Positions 10,536 through 21,809 of a stretch of DNA of 64,000 bases are shown here, one piece after another. Position 1 is the stretch's first letter; each line of letters opens with the position of its first letter. The notes under the pieces are model-generated. The model searched no databases and was not told the DNA's origin. It saw only the letters and a program-made list of their open reading frames with translations. The stretch spans positions 43,559,039 through 43,623,038 of the forward strand of contig OZ020487.1 of assembly GCA_963971405.1 (NCBI GenBank). Direction: 5' to 3'. Source of the DNA: Psococerastis gibbosa (taxonomy: Eukaryota; Arthropoda; Insecta; Psocodea; Psocidae). A program made the translations under genes and the position numbers.

Positions 10536-12728
10536 AAAATGGAATGTACTTTATAACATAAGACGTATTAACTTAAATAAAATATCGCTGCTTCGGATGA
10601 AAAAGGACACACCTCTAAATCTATCTATCTACAGAAATTGAAGTTAAAGTTTTTTTCCCGCCAAATTCAGCTGCCCTCGTGCGGACAATGTACACACTAC
10701 ATTAACACCGTTTTTCTAGCAAAATACAGATAAAAAAAAATATATTTTAGCGTTATTAAGTCGAAATCCGACAAATTTTGAGTTGTGTCTTTTTATTCCG
10801 AATTAGCGATATATAAGCCCAACCTATGTTATACATTATATATATTATGCAGGGGTGGAGAATACCTACTGTCCTCTTATCTGAGTTCTCATAGGTACAC
10901 TGAATTATTTTCAATAGGCCTTACAATTATACGAAAACTATTTTTGCGACATTTCTAATGGAACGATTTTATAAAATTGAAAATCTATTAAAAGCACAGT
11001 TATACATTTTATCAGGTTCACCGGCACCAGCAGAGGCATATCCTCAGAATATTAAAAAATTAATAACCGGCGTATATTTCAGTAATTGCCCATAAAGTAT
11101 TTTTAAAAGCTGTAACCGCAGGCAATTTCCCCATTCACCTCACCTCATGTAACGGATAAAAATTACTGGAAAGCCCGTACCCCCTTTTTCACTAATTGTG
11201 ATGTAAAAGCTTTGAAGGATCACATACAGTATAATAAAGCTGTGGAACTACATACAGTACTGGAGTGGCAAAGCTTTATTATACAGTAAATCACACAGTT
11301 CCGTGATTTTCTCAGAATAATGCATCATGGTAAACAAAGCGAAAATTGAAAACATCAGCAGTGTATTCAATATACTGCTAATATTCGATGGCCTCAATGG
11401 CCGAGCAAATGATTGAAATTGCCAGAAACCTATCGGGCCTGTCACACTTGCTGGTCAGATTTGGTTATTGTGTCAGGTGGTTATTGAGTTGCTGGTGAAA
11501 GTCGTAGTGTAGTGGATAACGATCTGTAATTTCGTTAAGAGGATATGCTACGTAGAAAATTAGCACCCCAAAAGTCGGGTAGTACGCTAATTTATGTATT
11601 AAATTTATTAAATAAAGAAATCATGGAGCTGGAATAAGTTTCAATATTAAACCAGTTGTTTCCAACGAAGACTCCACTCATAAAAAAAGTTATATATACC
11701 TAATAATATACAATAGATAGAGTTTACCACGAAATAATAATAAAAAAAAATTAGATACTTGACTGAACTCGAAAATATCTTAAAAGTTGAGCTTATCAAT
11801 ATGGCTAAGCTTGGAAAAGTTTGAACTTGAAACACTCTGTTCCCCGTTATCAATAAATGATTAAATTTTTTTCTTGCTTAACTTTCGCTTATCAACTTTG
11901 CCTCAACTTTCGCTCTCCATCCAGTGCTCGATGATTAAATTCATAATTATTTTGCAATGGAAATAACTTTTCTTTTATAAGTTCCAAGTACTTTTTGTAA
12001 ACCATTAAGGTTGGTTTGTAACCCAATTCCCTTATTTATGGGGGTATAGATGGACTATCACAAAACCAATGAATAGAATATGAATGTATAATATAAACAG
12101 TATTGGTAGTTCTAATGAATGAACTGACACGACGCGACGCTGCCGCAGCAAATATAAATATACACAGCAAAATATAAACATATTGCCCAAGAAACAAACA
12201 TTAAAATGAACAAGTTTTAAGTTTGAAATCCGTATATTAAGAATCATAAATAATAATAATAAAATAATTGGTTACAAACGTGGCCAACTCCATTTTTTTT
12301 ACAAAATGGGGTTTTGATCCGACCTTGCAGAAAATTTTAATATCCACCTGCACGTTGTAAAATAAAGTGAAAAAAAGCAGCCAGATTGCGCACAGAAGCG
12401 TTGAGAAGTCTAGGGTTAGCTATAAACTTAATGCAATTTTCAACAGAAAATCCACTCTCCTGAAAAATTCTACAACTTGGAGATGGTCATGTTTGTAAAC
12501 AGCCTCCTCAATTTCTCTGAATCTAAGGCAGAAAAAATTAAGAAAATCACCAAAAATATAGCCTAAGATCATTTAATTTTTTAAATAGACACAATTTGAA
12601 TTTTCCGCGCTTAGCACTCTTGCGACGATTAACAAGATCAAAAATTAAAAAATTCTGAAACTCACTGTTCATTTATAATTTTAAACAAATGAATTAATAC
12701 CATCACGTGACAAGACATTAGATTAACC
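10536..12728. other. No gene recognised; one small hairpin
   Basis: AT-rich, unassigned. At 11227-11287 a hairpin is visible: ACAGTATAATAAAGCT and, 27 bp later, AGCTTTATTATACAGT. The frames at 11248-11445, 11647-11853 and 12032-12247 (minus) show no domain. None has splice-flanked coding character that I can defend. Confidence 0.4.
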
Positions 12729-12899
12729 CAAGGCCGTGCCCAGGTTTTGATTTCGGGGGGGTCCAAATTTTTTTAATGTAATTTATCAAAGAATTTAAGG
12801 ATAAATTCTTTAAACCATACAGGTTTACATACAAAAATTTAATTCGGCGGGGGGGGGGGGGGTCCGGACCCCATGGACCACCCCCTGGACACGGCCATG
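12729..12899. mobile_element. hAT-like MITE, family S, copy 1
   Basis: Element with ends CAAGGCCGTGCCCAGG and inverted CATGGCCGTGTCCAGG, flanked by GATTAACC on both sides (12721-12728, 12900-12907). An 8-bp duplication and a CAAGG-type end fit the hAT superfamily. It carries a 14-nt G run at 12849-12862. Only 171 bp, with no transposase. Confidence 0.85.
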
Positions 12900-13239
12900 G
12901 ATTAACCCATCGCCATGATCGGGCTGCTGGTAGAGTAGCCTAAGTCGCCAACGATAAAGCCGATTTTCATTCATTCATTCAAACTTTCAAACTACTTATT
13001 ATCTAAAACCAAAACAATATACAAACTGCATTACAATTAATTGACAATAATCACGTCAAATGAAACTACAAAGTCACATCTTGAAAATTAGCAACTCATC
13101 ATTTAAAACCTACTCAGTGTCAAAGTTTCATCATGAATGCCTAGCCTTATAATACGGTATAATCAAGTTAACTCGAGAAACTCGAGTTTAATGAAGTAAT
13201 ATTTAGCCGAGTCGGGTTAATCAGTGCATGAGCTGACTC

Positions 13240-14275
13240 GGTGTAACTCGTGTGGTTCTGGTTACCAACTTGTGTTCGTTTCTCAGACATCCCCAATAAT
13301 TTAAAGGTTGATTTTCAAATTTGCAACACATTTCGGTGTGTTGACTTTGTTCCTCCACCTTAAGGTTTGTCTAAAGAGTAACTGTGCAGGTAGTAGGAAC
13401 ATAAATCTATCCACCCGCACGATATCATACGTAATTTTGCTGGTAGTGTATAAATAGTGTGGTTCAGGTTATACCAACTTGTGTTCATTTTCGAGACGTC
13501 GTCTGGATGATAATGTAAAGTTTGCGATATATCTCAGTCTGTTGACTTTGTTCAGTTCCTCACCCTTTTCGTTCGTCTAAAGAGTAAATATGTGGGTAGA
13601 TAAATAGATAAATAAATCCATCCACCCACGCAAAATCATAGGTACTATTGTACTAGGTAGATACTGCAGAACTAGTGCGGTTTCACAGTTCTGGTTACCA
13701 ATTTGTGTTCGTTTCTCAGCTCAGCTGTCACCTTATACTAATGAAGTTTGCCTAAAGAGTAACTGTATAGGTAGTCGGTAAATAAATCTATTCATCCGCG
13801 CACTATATCATAGGTAATTTTGAAGGTAGTGTAGAACTAGTGCGGTTCTGGTTATACCAACTTGTGTTCATTTCTCAGATATCGCCCGATAGCAGAAAGG
13901 TTGTTTGTTCAGTTCCTCACCCTTTTGATTAGTCTAAAGAGGAACTGTGTGAGTAATGGGTAAATAAATCCATTCATCCGCATAAAATCATAGGAAATAT
14001 TGCACTACGTAGATACTGCAGAACTAGTGCGATTCTACAGTTCTGGTTACCAACTGGTATTCGTTTCACAGCTTAGACGTCGCCCGATACAATGAAGGTT
14101 GCTTAGGAAATTTGCGACACATTTCGGTCTGTTGACTTTTCTTCAGTTCCTCCCTCACCTTTCTCGTTTGTCTAAAGAGTAACTGTGTAGGACTGTAGGT
14201 AATATGTACATAAATCCATTCAACCTGCACGAAATTGTAGATAATGTAGAACTATTTTACAATTCACTTCGGAAA
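13240..14275. repeat. Decayed tandem array, five units of about 175-235 bp
   Basis: TTCTGGTTACCAACTTGTGT-like blocks recur near 13255, 13463, 13696, 13852 and 14041. Each is followed by a CTAAAGAGTAACTGTG-like block (near 13373, 13577, 13752, 13936, 14172), then TAAATCTATCCACCCGCAC and an ATCATAGGTAATTTTG block. Units differ by many substitutions and indels, so this is an old minisatellite or satellite. No frame spans units. Confidence 0.85.
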
Positions 14276-14449
14276 AAAATAAACTTACTTTTGTTGCAGG
14301 CAATGCGAAGATTCCTGTGATACCACCAACTCAAAATATTTTTCTGTAACACATCCTTTTGCATATACTGTATGCTCCTCATACATTAATATTACTTATT
14401 TTTTTAATTATACTCCACTCCTCTACCATCTGGACTCTGCTGGGATCTA
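14276..14449. other. Nothing recognised
   Basis: AT-rich spacer between the tandem array and a SINE-2 relic. Confidence 0.3.
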
Positions 14450-14605
14450 AAATAAATAACTACTTGTTTCTCCTATTACTACGCCCCCTCTAACACTTAA
14501 CTAGGAAAGCTCCGGGCCGCCCAATTTTTCCAGGACTCCGAATCATGGCCAGAAAATGTGTAATAGCAAGTGTGAGACTGGGTGAAAGTAAGACTCTGCT
14601 AGTTT
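14450..14605 (-). mobile_element. SINE-2 relic
   Basis: Diverged minus-strand copy that keeps ACTTAACTAGGAAAGC, GGCCAGAAAATGTG and GCAAGTGTGAGACT in the SINE-2 order. The tRNA-like head is degraded and the A/B boxes are not intact. Confidence 0.6.
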
Positions 14606-15136
14606 GAACAGTGAATCTAATTTTATACACTACTTTTAATACAGTACTATGTATTAATTAAAAATAATTAATTAATATTAATTAATTAAAAGTAAACCGT
14701 ACACTGCCCATCGGCTACAGTAAATGCAGTATTTATATGTCGTTTAAAAAAAATCCCCAAATACACGTAGATAACTGTTAGAAACATTTCTTCGCCAAAA
14801 CTAAAAATTCGGAAAATTTGCCAAACTTGAAAAATAACTTTTTACGTGACATTTTCCCGACAGCCCCAATAAACACATTCCACATTCCAGGGATTATTAT
14901 CTCCACTCTGCCGCTGCTGGAAAAACCAAAAAAGAATTCAAAAATTTTTCTCATTTATCGGAAACATTTTTTAACTTTTAACAACTATCGTACTTTCATC
15001 TGATTTAAGCATATTCCTTTCAGTTCATGCCGCGTAATTGTTTAATGGCGCTAAGTGAATTTCACTGTTTCTGAACACATGCTGAAATTAAAAATTAGAA
15101 ATAAATTTAAAATAAAAATTATACTTTGCGGTAATG
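14606..15136. other. No gene recognised
   Basis: AT-rich. Contains the 61-codon frame 14818-15003 without recognisable motif. Confidence 0.35.
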
Positions 15137-15667
15137 CTACCATGTTGAATCCATGAGAGCAGCAGTCTGATCGAGGCGTTTATAATACCGGGGTTAAATA
15201 AATACCCTAGGATTATAACTGTTAACAAACAAATTTTGAATAGCACTTTCCATTATAAAATATCTTGTTTACCAGTGGATTAAATAAATACCGGTATTAT
15301 AAACGCCCCGATCAGGCTGCAGAGCATGTTTCAAACTGCAACAAACTTGGAAGTGTGCAAAGCGTTGGCAGGGGAACAAGGTGGGACATGATAACACTCT
15401 GAGATTACACCAGTCAGTCTACGTGCGCGTCGAGTCCTGGTCACCTCAGATTTAACCGTGTGACTTTACCAAGTTCCCCAAGTGGTTCGGAATCCACTAT
15501 AATCAGGAGGTCCACCCTGTCAGTCAACTCCCTTTTCCCCCGAGGTGAAGGAGTCTGACCTTTGGGTGCCTCAAGTTAACAAACAGACTCACTCCCCCCA
15601 CCAGGCTGACAGGGTTGCTTAAAGCAGAAATGCTGAAAGCAGGCATGGGAAACAACAAACAACAACA
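15137..15667 (+). mobile_element. SINE-1 copy a (5S-like head), carrying a family C MITE
   Basis: Flanked by TTGCGGTAATG on both sides (15126-15136, 15668-15678). This 11-bp duplication shows insertion by target-primed reverse transcription. The first bases of the head are missing; it starts at CTACCATGTTGAATCCATGA. The body is the full SINE-1 sequence with an (AAC)n tail. A 157-bp family C element (15163-15319) interrupts it inside GAGAGCAGAGCATG. Confidence 0.9.
15163..15319. mobile_element. Family C palindromic MITE, copy 1, nested in SINE-1
   Basis: Ends CAGTCTGATCGAGGCG and inverted CAGCCTGATCGGGGCG, then TTTATAATACCGGGG-like arms. CAG flanks both sides (15160-15162, 15320-15322). The uninterrupted SINE-1 sequence is known from other copies, so the 3-bp duplication is secure here. 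Confidence 0.85.
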
Positions 15668-15679
15668 TTGCGGTAATGT

Positions 15680-16409
15680 AGCATTTCGTCAACTTTTCAA
15701 AATGATTTTTTCTTAAAAAATTAAAATAAACCTTGAATGGTTAAGCTACCTGTGCGGTTGTGTTACTCCGATTCCTAAGTCACGCCTGAAGTTGAGAAGT
15801 ATTGATGCAGGCTTCTCAGAAAAAATGACTTTTTTATATTTTAGTCTTCCCCAGAACTTAACAATCAGGGGAGTAGAGACTAGTGCGTATTGCTTACAAT
15901 AGAAAAAAAAAGTTTACATGCGTTTTTGGGGACAATAACCCAAAAAATGAAGTTATACGAAAAATGAAAAAGAAATATAGTAGCCGTAGCAAGATATGAG
16001 TGTGACAAGTTAACTTATTCTCCGAAAAATGTAAACAATTGATTTGTAGACGAGAAAAGGCGAGTTTTTCTAAAAATGTTTTATTTATATCTTAAACCGT
16101 GATACTAAGTAAACCATCCCGTGGCTGGAGACCGTTATCAATATGGCTGCGAGTGTAGCCTGCACAAGATAAGTACGCAATTTGGCGGGGAAAACCAGTG
16201 ATAAGTGTAGCCTGCAAAAGCTAAGTACAGAGTTTTTGACCGGGTCCAGGTATCTGTTCTGTTATGCTGCAATGTGTAAGACTTCGATATTTATTGCGTT
16301 GGTACTTGTCTCTGATAGTTGGCTTATGGTTAACGGGTACCTCGTAAGGCATATAATGGCTCCCGCCGCTCCAGTTAATGTATTTCTATGAAGTAAACAG
16401 ACAGAAAAG
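15680..16409. other. No gene recognised
   Basis: Unassigned. A short direct repeat is visible: GTGTAGCCTGCACAAGATAA near 16152 and GTGTAGCCTGCAAAAGCTAA near 16206, each followed by GTAC. Confidence 0.4.
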
Positions 16410-16633
16410 TAATAAATAAATAAAAATAAATATTGATTTGTTGTTCTATTACTAAGCCAACCTTGCGGAGTTAGAGCTATAAAGCCCTCTCTTACACTCA
16501 ACTAGGAAAGCCCGAGACAGCCTGCTTTACATGCCCACCGAAGCATGGCCAGAACATGTAGCAAGTGTGAGACTCGAACCAACAAACTTTCGGGCGAAAC
16601 TCGGAGTCTATACCACTACTCTACATGTCCAGA
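16410..16633 (-). mobile_element. SINE-2 copy (tRNA-like head)
   Basis: Reading the minus strand, it starts TCTGGACATGTAGAGTAGTGG (an A-box-like segment), then has GGTTCGAGTCTCACACTTGC (a B-box) and continues to TAGTAATAGAACAA followed by an AATA-rich tail. Frames on either strand here are shadows of the element. Confidence 0.85.
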
Positions 16634-18117
16634 TTTCAGCCAATTCGAGAAAACTATGAAAAATGTGAGAAAAACACAAAGCAGTAAAAACTTGTTCTTC
16701 TATGTTTTTTGCACCGAATAACATTTTGGTGAAGTATACGGCATCACATACTGCACATCCATAATGATATTTCGTAACTCGTAGAAATGTAAAATAAGAG
16801 GAGTCATCAAACCATTGAAACTGCTCAACTTTACCAGTAAAGACATCGTGAAGTTTCATCATAAATTGCCCAGAATGCCAAGAATTATCGTGGCTGCAAA
16901 TTTTTCTTCTTCTAATTTAACTATTACCTGGAGAGAGGGGGGGGCCCTCTCTCCAGTGTAACCTAATTTAAAAAAACGATATTCTTGGTACAATCCAAAT
17001 TCGCATGAAATATGTATGGAAGTATACAAATGTCTGAGTATATCATATTAGGGGTAAGGCAAAGAACAACTTCCCCCTTGTGGGCATCTATTGAAAAATT
17101 ACAAAAAAAAAAAAAAAAAAAAAATAGTCGTTACATAAAAAGTAAAATAAAATTTATAAATAAAGTTAAAAAATAATAATTTATTATGTCCATTTTAATA
17201 AATTCTTTGTCTCAAATAAAATACAGAAACCGAAAATAGAATGCACGTTCTGCGTCAGATAACTTCCCTTAACTAAATAAGGCATGGCCAATCGAGCGCG
17301 GGGAAAAAGTTTAGACAAATTTCCTGGCAAGCAAACTTTTCCACATTTCCTTGTTTTTTTCATGTTTTAAAAGCAATAGGAAAACAACCTCCTTTTCTTT
17401 GGATTAAAATAATAAGGAAAATTACGAAATGCGAAAAAATAAAGTAAAAATCCCTTTCGGCTCTGGCCGATCAGGAGTAGGGAGATTCCGCAGACCATAC
17501 TTTTCCTCTACGCTACCTACGCTATGTATGCAATAAAAATAAAAAAATACTTCATTATATTCCCGACCACAACATCAATATACAAAGCACTCTTGTGTTC
17601 CAAATTTCGAACCACAATGCCGACTATGAACTTTTATCAAATTATTTTCACTTTGACTGGATTTCGTCTTAAAATGGTTGAATTTTTCGAATAAAGTGGA
17701 GATTACCATTACCGTAGATAATAATACGGACTTTCAGTCAGATTTTATTTCATCCCTCTGTGACCAATATTGACTGAGATATGAATTATATAAGTTTTCA
17801 ATCGGCCGCCATCTTATAACTAAATAGCGGATCTAGCTGGTTAACAAACTCCATCAAGGCATTTGTATGATCAATTTTTGTGCCATCCAAATCGGATAAT
17901 ATTTACGGAAGTTTGAGTGTTTCCTAAAATCGATATACATATATATATAACATTTTGAACGGAGGGTGGTTTTAGGCTCAGGGGGTCATGAAATGAAAAG
18001 TTGTGAAGAAATTTTCCGAAAGTCGAACATTGGTCGCCAACTCAATAGGTAGATGAATCTCCCTAAAAGTGATACGAGTCTAATTTCGTCTTACATTTTC
18101 CCATATTCAGGTTTGCC
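16634..18117. other. No gene recognised
   Basis: Unassigned, with a poly-A run at 17103-17124. The 84-codon minus-strand frame 16608-16862 begins beside SINE-2 and has no recognisable domain. Confidence 0.4.
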
Positions 18118-18425
18118 CTTCAAGTATACTCCACTGAGAAAACTAATTGAAATTGAGGCGTATAGAAGTCAAAGGGTATAACTGAATTTTTTGTTTTAAT
18201 TTTGAGATAACTGCACCATTGTCTTCTTGGAGCACTTATCAATTTTAGAGGCCAATCAGTATAACTGTAGCATGCTCAGTTCGGGAGTAAAATGAATTTG
18301 AAAATCAGTTCATTAATGTAAATGTAATTTCAAGTGCGTTTATCTCAAAATGAGTTTGACTGCAGTTGTACGCTTTGGCTTCTATACGCCTCAATTATAT
18401 CAATGTCAACATTTAATAGATCCTG
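18118..18425. mobile_element. Palindromic element with GAGGCGTATAGAAGYCAAAG arms
   Basis: The left arm contains AATTGAGGCGTATAGAAGTC and AATTTTGAGATAACTGCA. The right arm carries their inverted forms (TTTATCTCAAAATGAG, GGCTTCTATACGCCTCAATT). A related half-copy is at 34218-34255. Ends are not sharply defined, so the superfamily is unknown. Confidence 0.65.
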
Positions 18426-18685
18426 AATTTTATACTTTGAAAAATTATGCTGGAATATTTCATTTCACTTTTCATTTCATTTCTTCAGTCAATAACCTGT
18501 CATTCGCTACTAACAATATCAAAAGGAAATGGGCAGTTGTCAGCAGCAACTGCAACACATCCAAAAGGGTTAAAAGAGAGAAAAATGGAGATCTCTCAGG
18601 AGAGAAAGGCACCGGAACAAAAGGGTTCAAACAGATAGCACGAGGAATAACACGCATCTTTGTGGAACAATGGAATAAAAAATGA
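18350..18685 (+). CDS. Open frame of 111 codons, unrecognised
   Basis: It begins inside the right arm of the palindromic element and continues into unique sequence. The C-terminal half is Lys/Arg-rich (TSKRVKREKNGDLSGEKGTG). There is no signal peptide, domain or conserved motif that I recognise, and no visible promoter. The N-terminal part is shared with a repeat, so I judge it probably not a gene. It is listed only because it is among the longer open frames outside LINEs. Confidence 0.15.
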   Translation: MSLTAVVRFGFYTPQLYQCQHLIDPEFYTLKNYAGIFHFTFHFISSVNNLSFATNNIKRKWAVVSSNCNTSKRVKREKNGDLSGEKGTGTKGFKQIARGITRIFVEQWNKK

Positions 18686-19794
18686 AGAAGTGCCGGGAAA
18701 CAGGAGGGGGGGGGGCGGATACTCGAGTTAAATGTCAGACTTCTTATCTGCCTACACCCTGGAGCGACAACAAATAAATCTTGTGGAATAACAAGGTGAG
18801 CGGGGTAAGCCCGTGTTTAAGAGGAAAGCCGACAAATGGCGCATTCGCAATGCGCCCGATAATTTATTTTCAGCTGAGGACTAGCGAGAATGCAGTCGAG
18901 TGTGCGTGATACTTTACAGTTGCAAGTACTTTGAGATACAATTAAATACAATACATTATATTGATTGAATTAATACGATAATGTAGCAATTGCAGGGATG
19001 GAATCAGCCTAGCCCTTCAAAACTTAATGAATTGAATTGAAAACGGGTTTATTGCAAAAAAAAAAAAAGGCGAACAATAAGACTATAAAGTCTTCTTTTC
19101 ATGAAAACCTTAAAAAACAAAAATATCGTATTAATTATTGATAGATGCTTAAAATTAAATAGAGAAGAAACAAGAGAGAACGAAAAGAAGGATAAGGGGA
19201 TCCATTGTCGTCACCATTATGAGACCGGAGAGTCTCAAGCGTAATCTAAGATATATTTTTTAATTATTTTCTTAAAGCTACTGAGTGAACTATGACTGAG
19301 TGAATTATGGCCAACTTATGAATTTTTTTTGCGTATGTGCCAACTCCGGACACAAGGTTTAACTGAATATGGGAAAATTGGGAAATAAGCATTGTTTTCC
19401 TCTTTTCACTACTTTTTTCAAAAATATTTTTGGCGGGATGAAATTCTTGTGCCACGACTTTATTTTCTGCCAAAATTCAAGTCAATTTTAATTTAACATA
19501 TAATATAACTGGGAAAGTACTTTTTTTTATTCATTTCATAAAAAATATGACTTTTTATGACCAAAATTACGATATTTATGACTTGACTTTAAAAGTATGA
19601 CAGGTAAGTAATACGTTTATACAGTATATTTCAAGAAGTGCCAGAAAAGGCAGTACGGCACTGTGGAACGAAAATTTACTTAAATGGCTCTCCAGATATG
19701 TTGGTTTCCAGGAAGAGAGATTCGCCTTAAGTCAAAATACAACGTATATCATCGACAAATATCAATACAAAGCCTTTCTTGGCAGGAATCAGAC
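18686..19794. other. No gene recognised
   Basis: AT-rich. Short frames only. A TTTTTGGCGGGATGAA motif at 19430 resembles motifs near 32740 and 43860. Confidence 0.4.
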
Positions 19795-20025
19795 GTTGAT
19801 ACGGTCGGATCCAGGCTGATGGGCCTTTGATCTGAAGCTTATTCGTAACTTTGCCAGCATCTGCGGTCGACATCTTCAGTAGCATTGCTAGATATCCCAG
19901 ATTCTATCTAGTAGCAAACGAGTTGCAGTGCCACTGAATATGTTGACCGCAAATGATGGCAAAACATTTGGAAATACTGTTTCAGATTAAACACAGCCCA
20001 TCTACCGGGATTCTACTTTATCAAC
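19795..20025. mobile_element. Family K foldback element, copy 2
   Basis: Starts GTTGATACGGTCGGATCCAG and ends with the inverted counterpart (GGGATTCTACTTTATCAAC). Inner arms contain ATCTGCGGTCGACATCTTCA and inverted CACTGAATATGTTGACCGCA. More diverged than the 7.2-kb copy. Non-coding. Confidence 0.7.
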
Positions 20026-20059
20026 ATCTGTGCTTTTAACTTTTCTTTACGTTACGGTG

Positions 20060-20155
20060 TAACATGTCGTAACTCAACACAGGTATTACCTATAAAGAGG
20101 CGGCTGAAGAGGTTATTCGGATTCATTTATTGAATCGTTCGTATGCGAATAATAT
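20060..20155 (+). mobile_element. Family J fragment 3
   Basis: GTCGTAACTCAACACAGGTA, GAGGCGGCTGAAGAGGTTAT, then a diverged TATGCGAATAATATT end. It abuts the target site of the next SINE-1 copy. Confidence 0.65.
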
Positions 20156-20171
20156 TTAAAATAAATAAATA

Positions 20172-20524
20172 TGTTGTTTCTAACGCTTGCTTTCAGCATT
20201 TCTGCTTTAAGCAACCCTGTCAGCCTGGCGGGGGGAGTGAGTCTGTTTGTTAACATGAGGCACCCAAAGGGCAGACTCTATCACCTCGGGGAAAGGAGAG
20301 TTGACTAACAGGGTGGACCTTCTGATTATAGTGGATTCCGAACCACTCGGGGAACATGGTAAAGTCACACGACTAGATCGGAGGTGACCAGGACTCGATT
20401 TATACTGCCTAAGCGCGTTATCATGTCCCACCAGATTCCCCTGCCAACGCTGTGCACACTACCAAGTTGCCGCAGTTTGAAACATGCTCTGCTCTAATGG
20501 AATCAACATGGTAAGGCCGTTGGC
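20172..20524 (-). mobile_element. SINE-1 copy b
   Basis: Minus-strand, full length, ending at its head with the inverse of GCCAACGGCCTTACCATGTT. Flanked by AAAATAAATAAATA (20158-20171, 20525-20538), a 14-bp duplication, although it is low-complexity. The internal block ACCATGTTCCC pairs in reverse with GGGAAC near the head, a property of the family. Confidence 0.85.
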
Positions 20525-20661
20525 AAAATAAATAAATAAAAAAACATAGTAATGCCAAAATATCACCAACACATAAAAATTGGCCCAGCCGCCTTCTTCT
20601 TCTTTAAATGCCTCTTCTATCGAAGACCATCATGGCAATTCGAGCCTTGGATACTGCTGTT

Positions 20662-20814
20662 CAAGGCCGTGCCCAGGTTTTGATTTCGGAGGGGGGGGGT
20701 CCAAATTTTTTTTAACGTAATTTGTTAATGAATTAATGGATAAATTCTTTAAACCATACAGGTTTTACATACAAAAACTTATTTCCATGGACCACCCCCC
20801 TAGGCACGGCCCTG
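20662..20814. mobile_element. hAT-like MITE, family S, copy 2, inside LINE M
   Basis: Starts CAAGGCCGTGCCCAGGTTTT and ends with the inverted CAGGGCCGTGCC. CTGCTGTT flanks both sides (20654-20661, 20815-20822), an exact 8-bp duplication. 153 bp, non-coding, and younger than the LINE relic it interrupts. Confidence 0.9.
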
Positions 20815-21002
20815 CTGCTGTTCTGAAAAGGGCCGTCGTACTCTTGCCTAACCACTGCTTCAGGTTTTTCAACCAGGATGTTCTTCTTTTGCCAGGAGCG
20901 CTCTATTTTCTATATTCCTATGGATTAACATGCAGAAGGCAGAAGTCGTTCCTCATTACATGGCAGAAGTGTATTAGTTAGGCGCTTCTTAACCGTCTGC
21001 AA

Positions 21003-21146
21003 CAACTCGGCTTCTCTATCCAATCACTTGAGGACCTCAGCAGTCAGTAACAACTCGGCTTTTCTATCCAATCAACTGAGGACCTCAGCAGTCAGTAGCA
21101 ACTCGGCTTCTCTATCCATTCACCTGAGGACCTCAGCAATAAGGAC
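21003..21146 (-). repeat. 48-bp unit, three tandem copies
   Basis: CAACTCGGCTTCTCTATCCA starts near 21003, 21051 and 21099 with GAGGACCTCAGCA in each unit. The period is a multiple of three and lies within the LINE M reading direction. Confidence 0.85.
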
Positions 21147-21200
21147 AAGATCTCTCCAAGATATGCGCAGCATTCGTCTGTATATCCACATTTCACATAT

Positions 21201-21628
21201 ACTGAGCACTTGACTTATAACTGGTTTAACTAACAACCCCGACTTCGTTTTATCATAAAAGATTCTTCAAGAAATATACAAAATCGTGCTTCCTTTCAAC
21301 GTCAGCATAGACATTAACAATGACAGTAATTGTGGCACAAAGCCAAAATGATAAAATTGGTGTCACTGGTAATATCTTTTTCAAATGCAGGCACAGCCGA
21401 CAGTGCAGCCAACATTCCTGCAGAGAGCAACAAAAAGGAGTGGCAGTTTTACGAGATGTGACAGAACCAAAGCTGAGGTTTGCACAATGAATTTCATGTC
21501 GCATTACATTCTACAAGGTTTGTCAAATGAAATTTGAACATGTTTTATTTACTGCGGTTACAAAAATAGTGCTATATTATTATAATTACGTACAGGCTGG
21601 GTCTATAGTAGATACCGACAAACTGCTG
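21201..21628. other. No gene recognised
   Basis: The 83-codon minus frame 21253-21504 is unrecognised. The block GGAGTGGCAGTTTTACGAGATGTGACAGAACC near 21438 recurs (with GCGAG) at 23444, so about 45 bp is an unnamed repeat. Both are followed by a GCTGAGGTT-rich block and an ATTCTACA block. Confidence 0.5.
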
Positions 21629-21800
21629 CAAGCTGATCATGGCGATTATAATACCGGGGTTAAATAAATACCCTGGTATAAAAAATGTAAACAAGATAAT
21701 TTTATCATGGAAAGTACTATTAAAAATATTATGTTTCTTTACAGTTTCAATCCCAGGGTATTTATTTAATCCCGGTATTATAATCGCCATGATCAGCCTG
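21629..21800. mobile_element. Family C palindromic MITE, copy 2
   Basis: GATCATGGCGATTATAATAC at the left and its inverted form at the right, with AAATAAATACCC arms and a GTAAACAAGATAA interior. Frames on both strands of this element (84 and 69 codons) are the palindrome read twice, not genes. Confidence 0.85.
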
Positions 21801-21809
21801 CGGGACCAG

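Larger units (their letters stand above)
20585..21200 (-). mobile_element. LINE M relic 2 with in-frame tandem triplication, split by a hAT MITE
   Basis: The minus strand reads APGKRRTSWLKNLKQWLGKS, then TTALFRT, and after the MITE gap KARIAMMVFDRRGI before a stop and (AAG)n. These are the C-terminal blocks of a non-LTR polymerase (GRR-SWL-NLRQW, TALFR, RIAMM). At 21003-21146 a 48-bp unit is repeated three times, so a 16-residue segment including DREAELL is triplicated in frame. A stop interrupts each unit in this frame. Dead copy. Confidence 0.85.
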
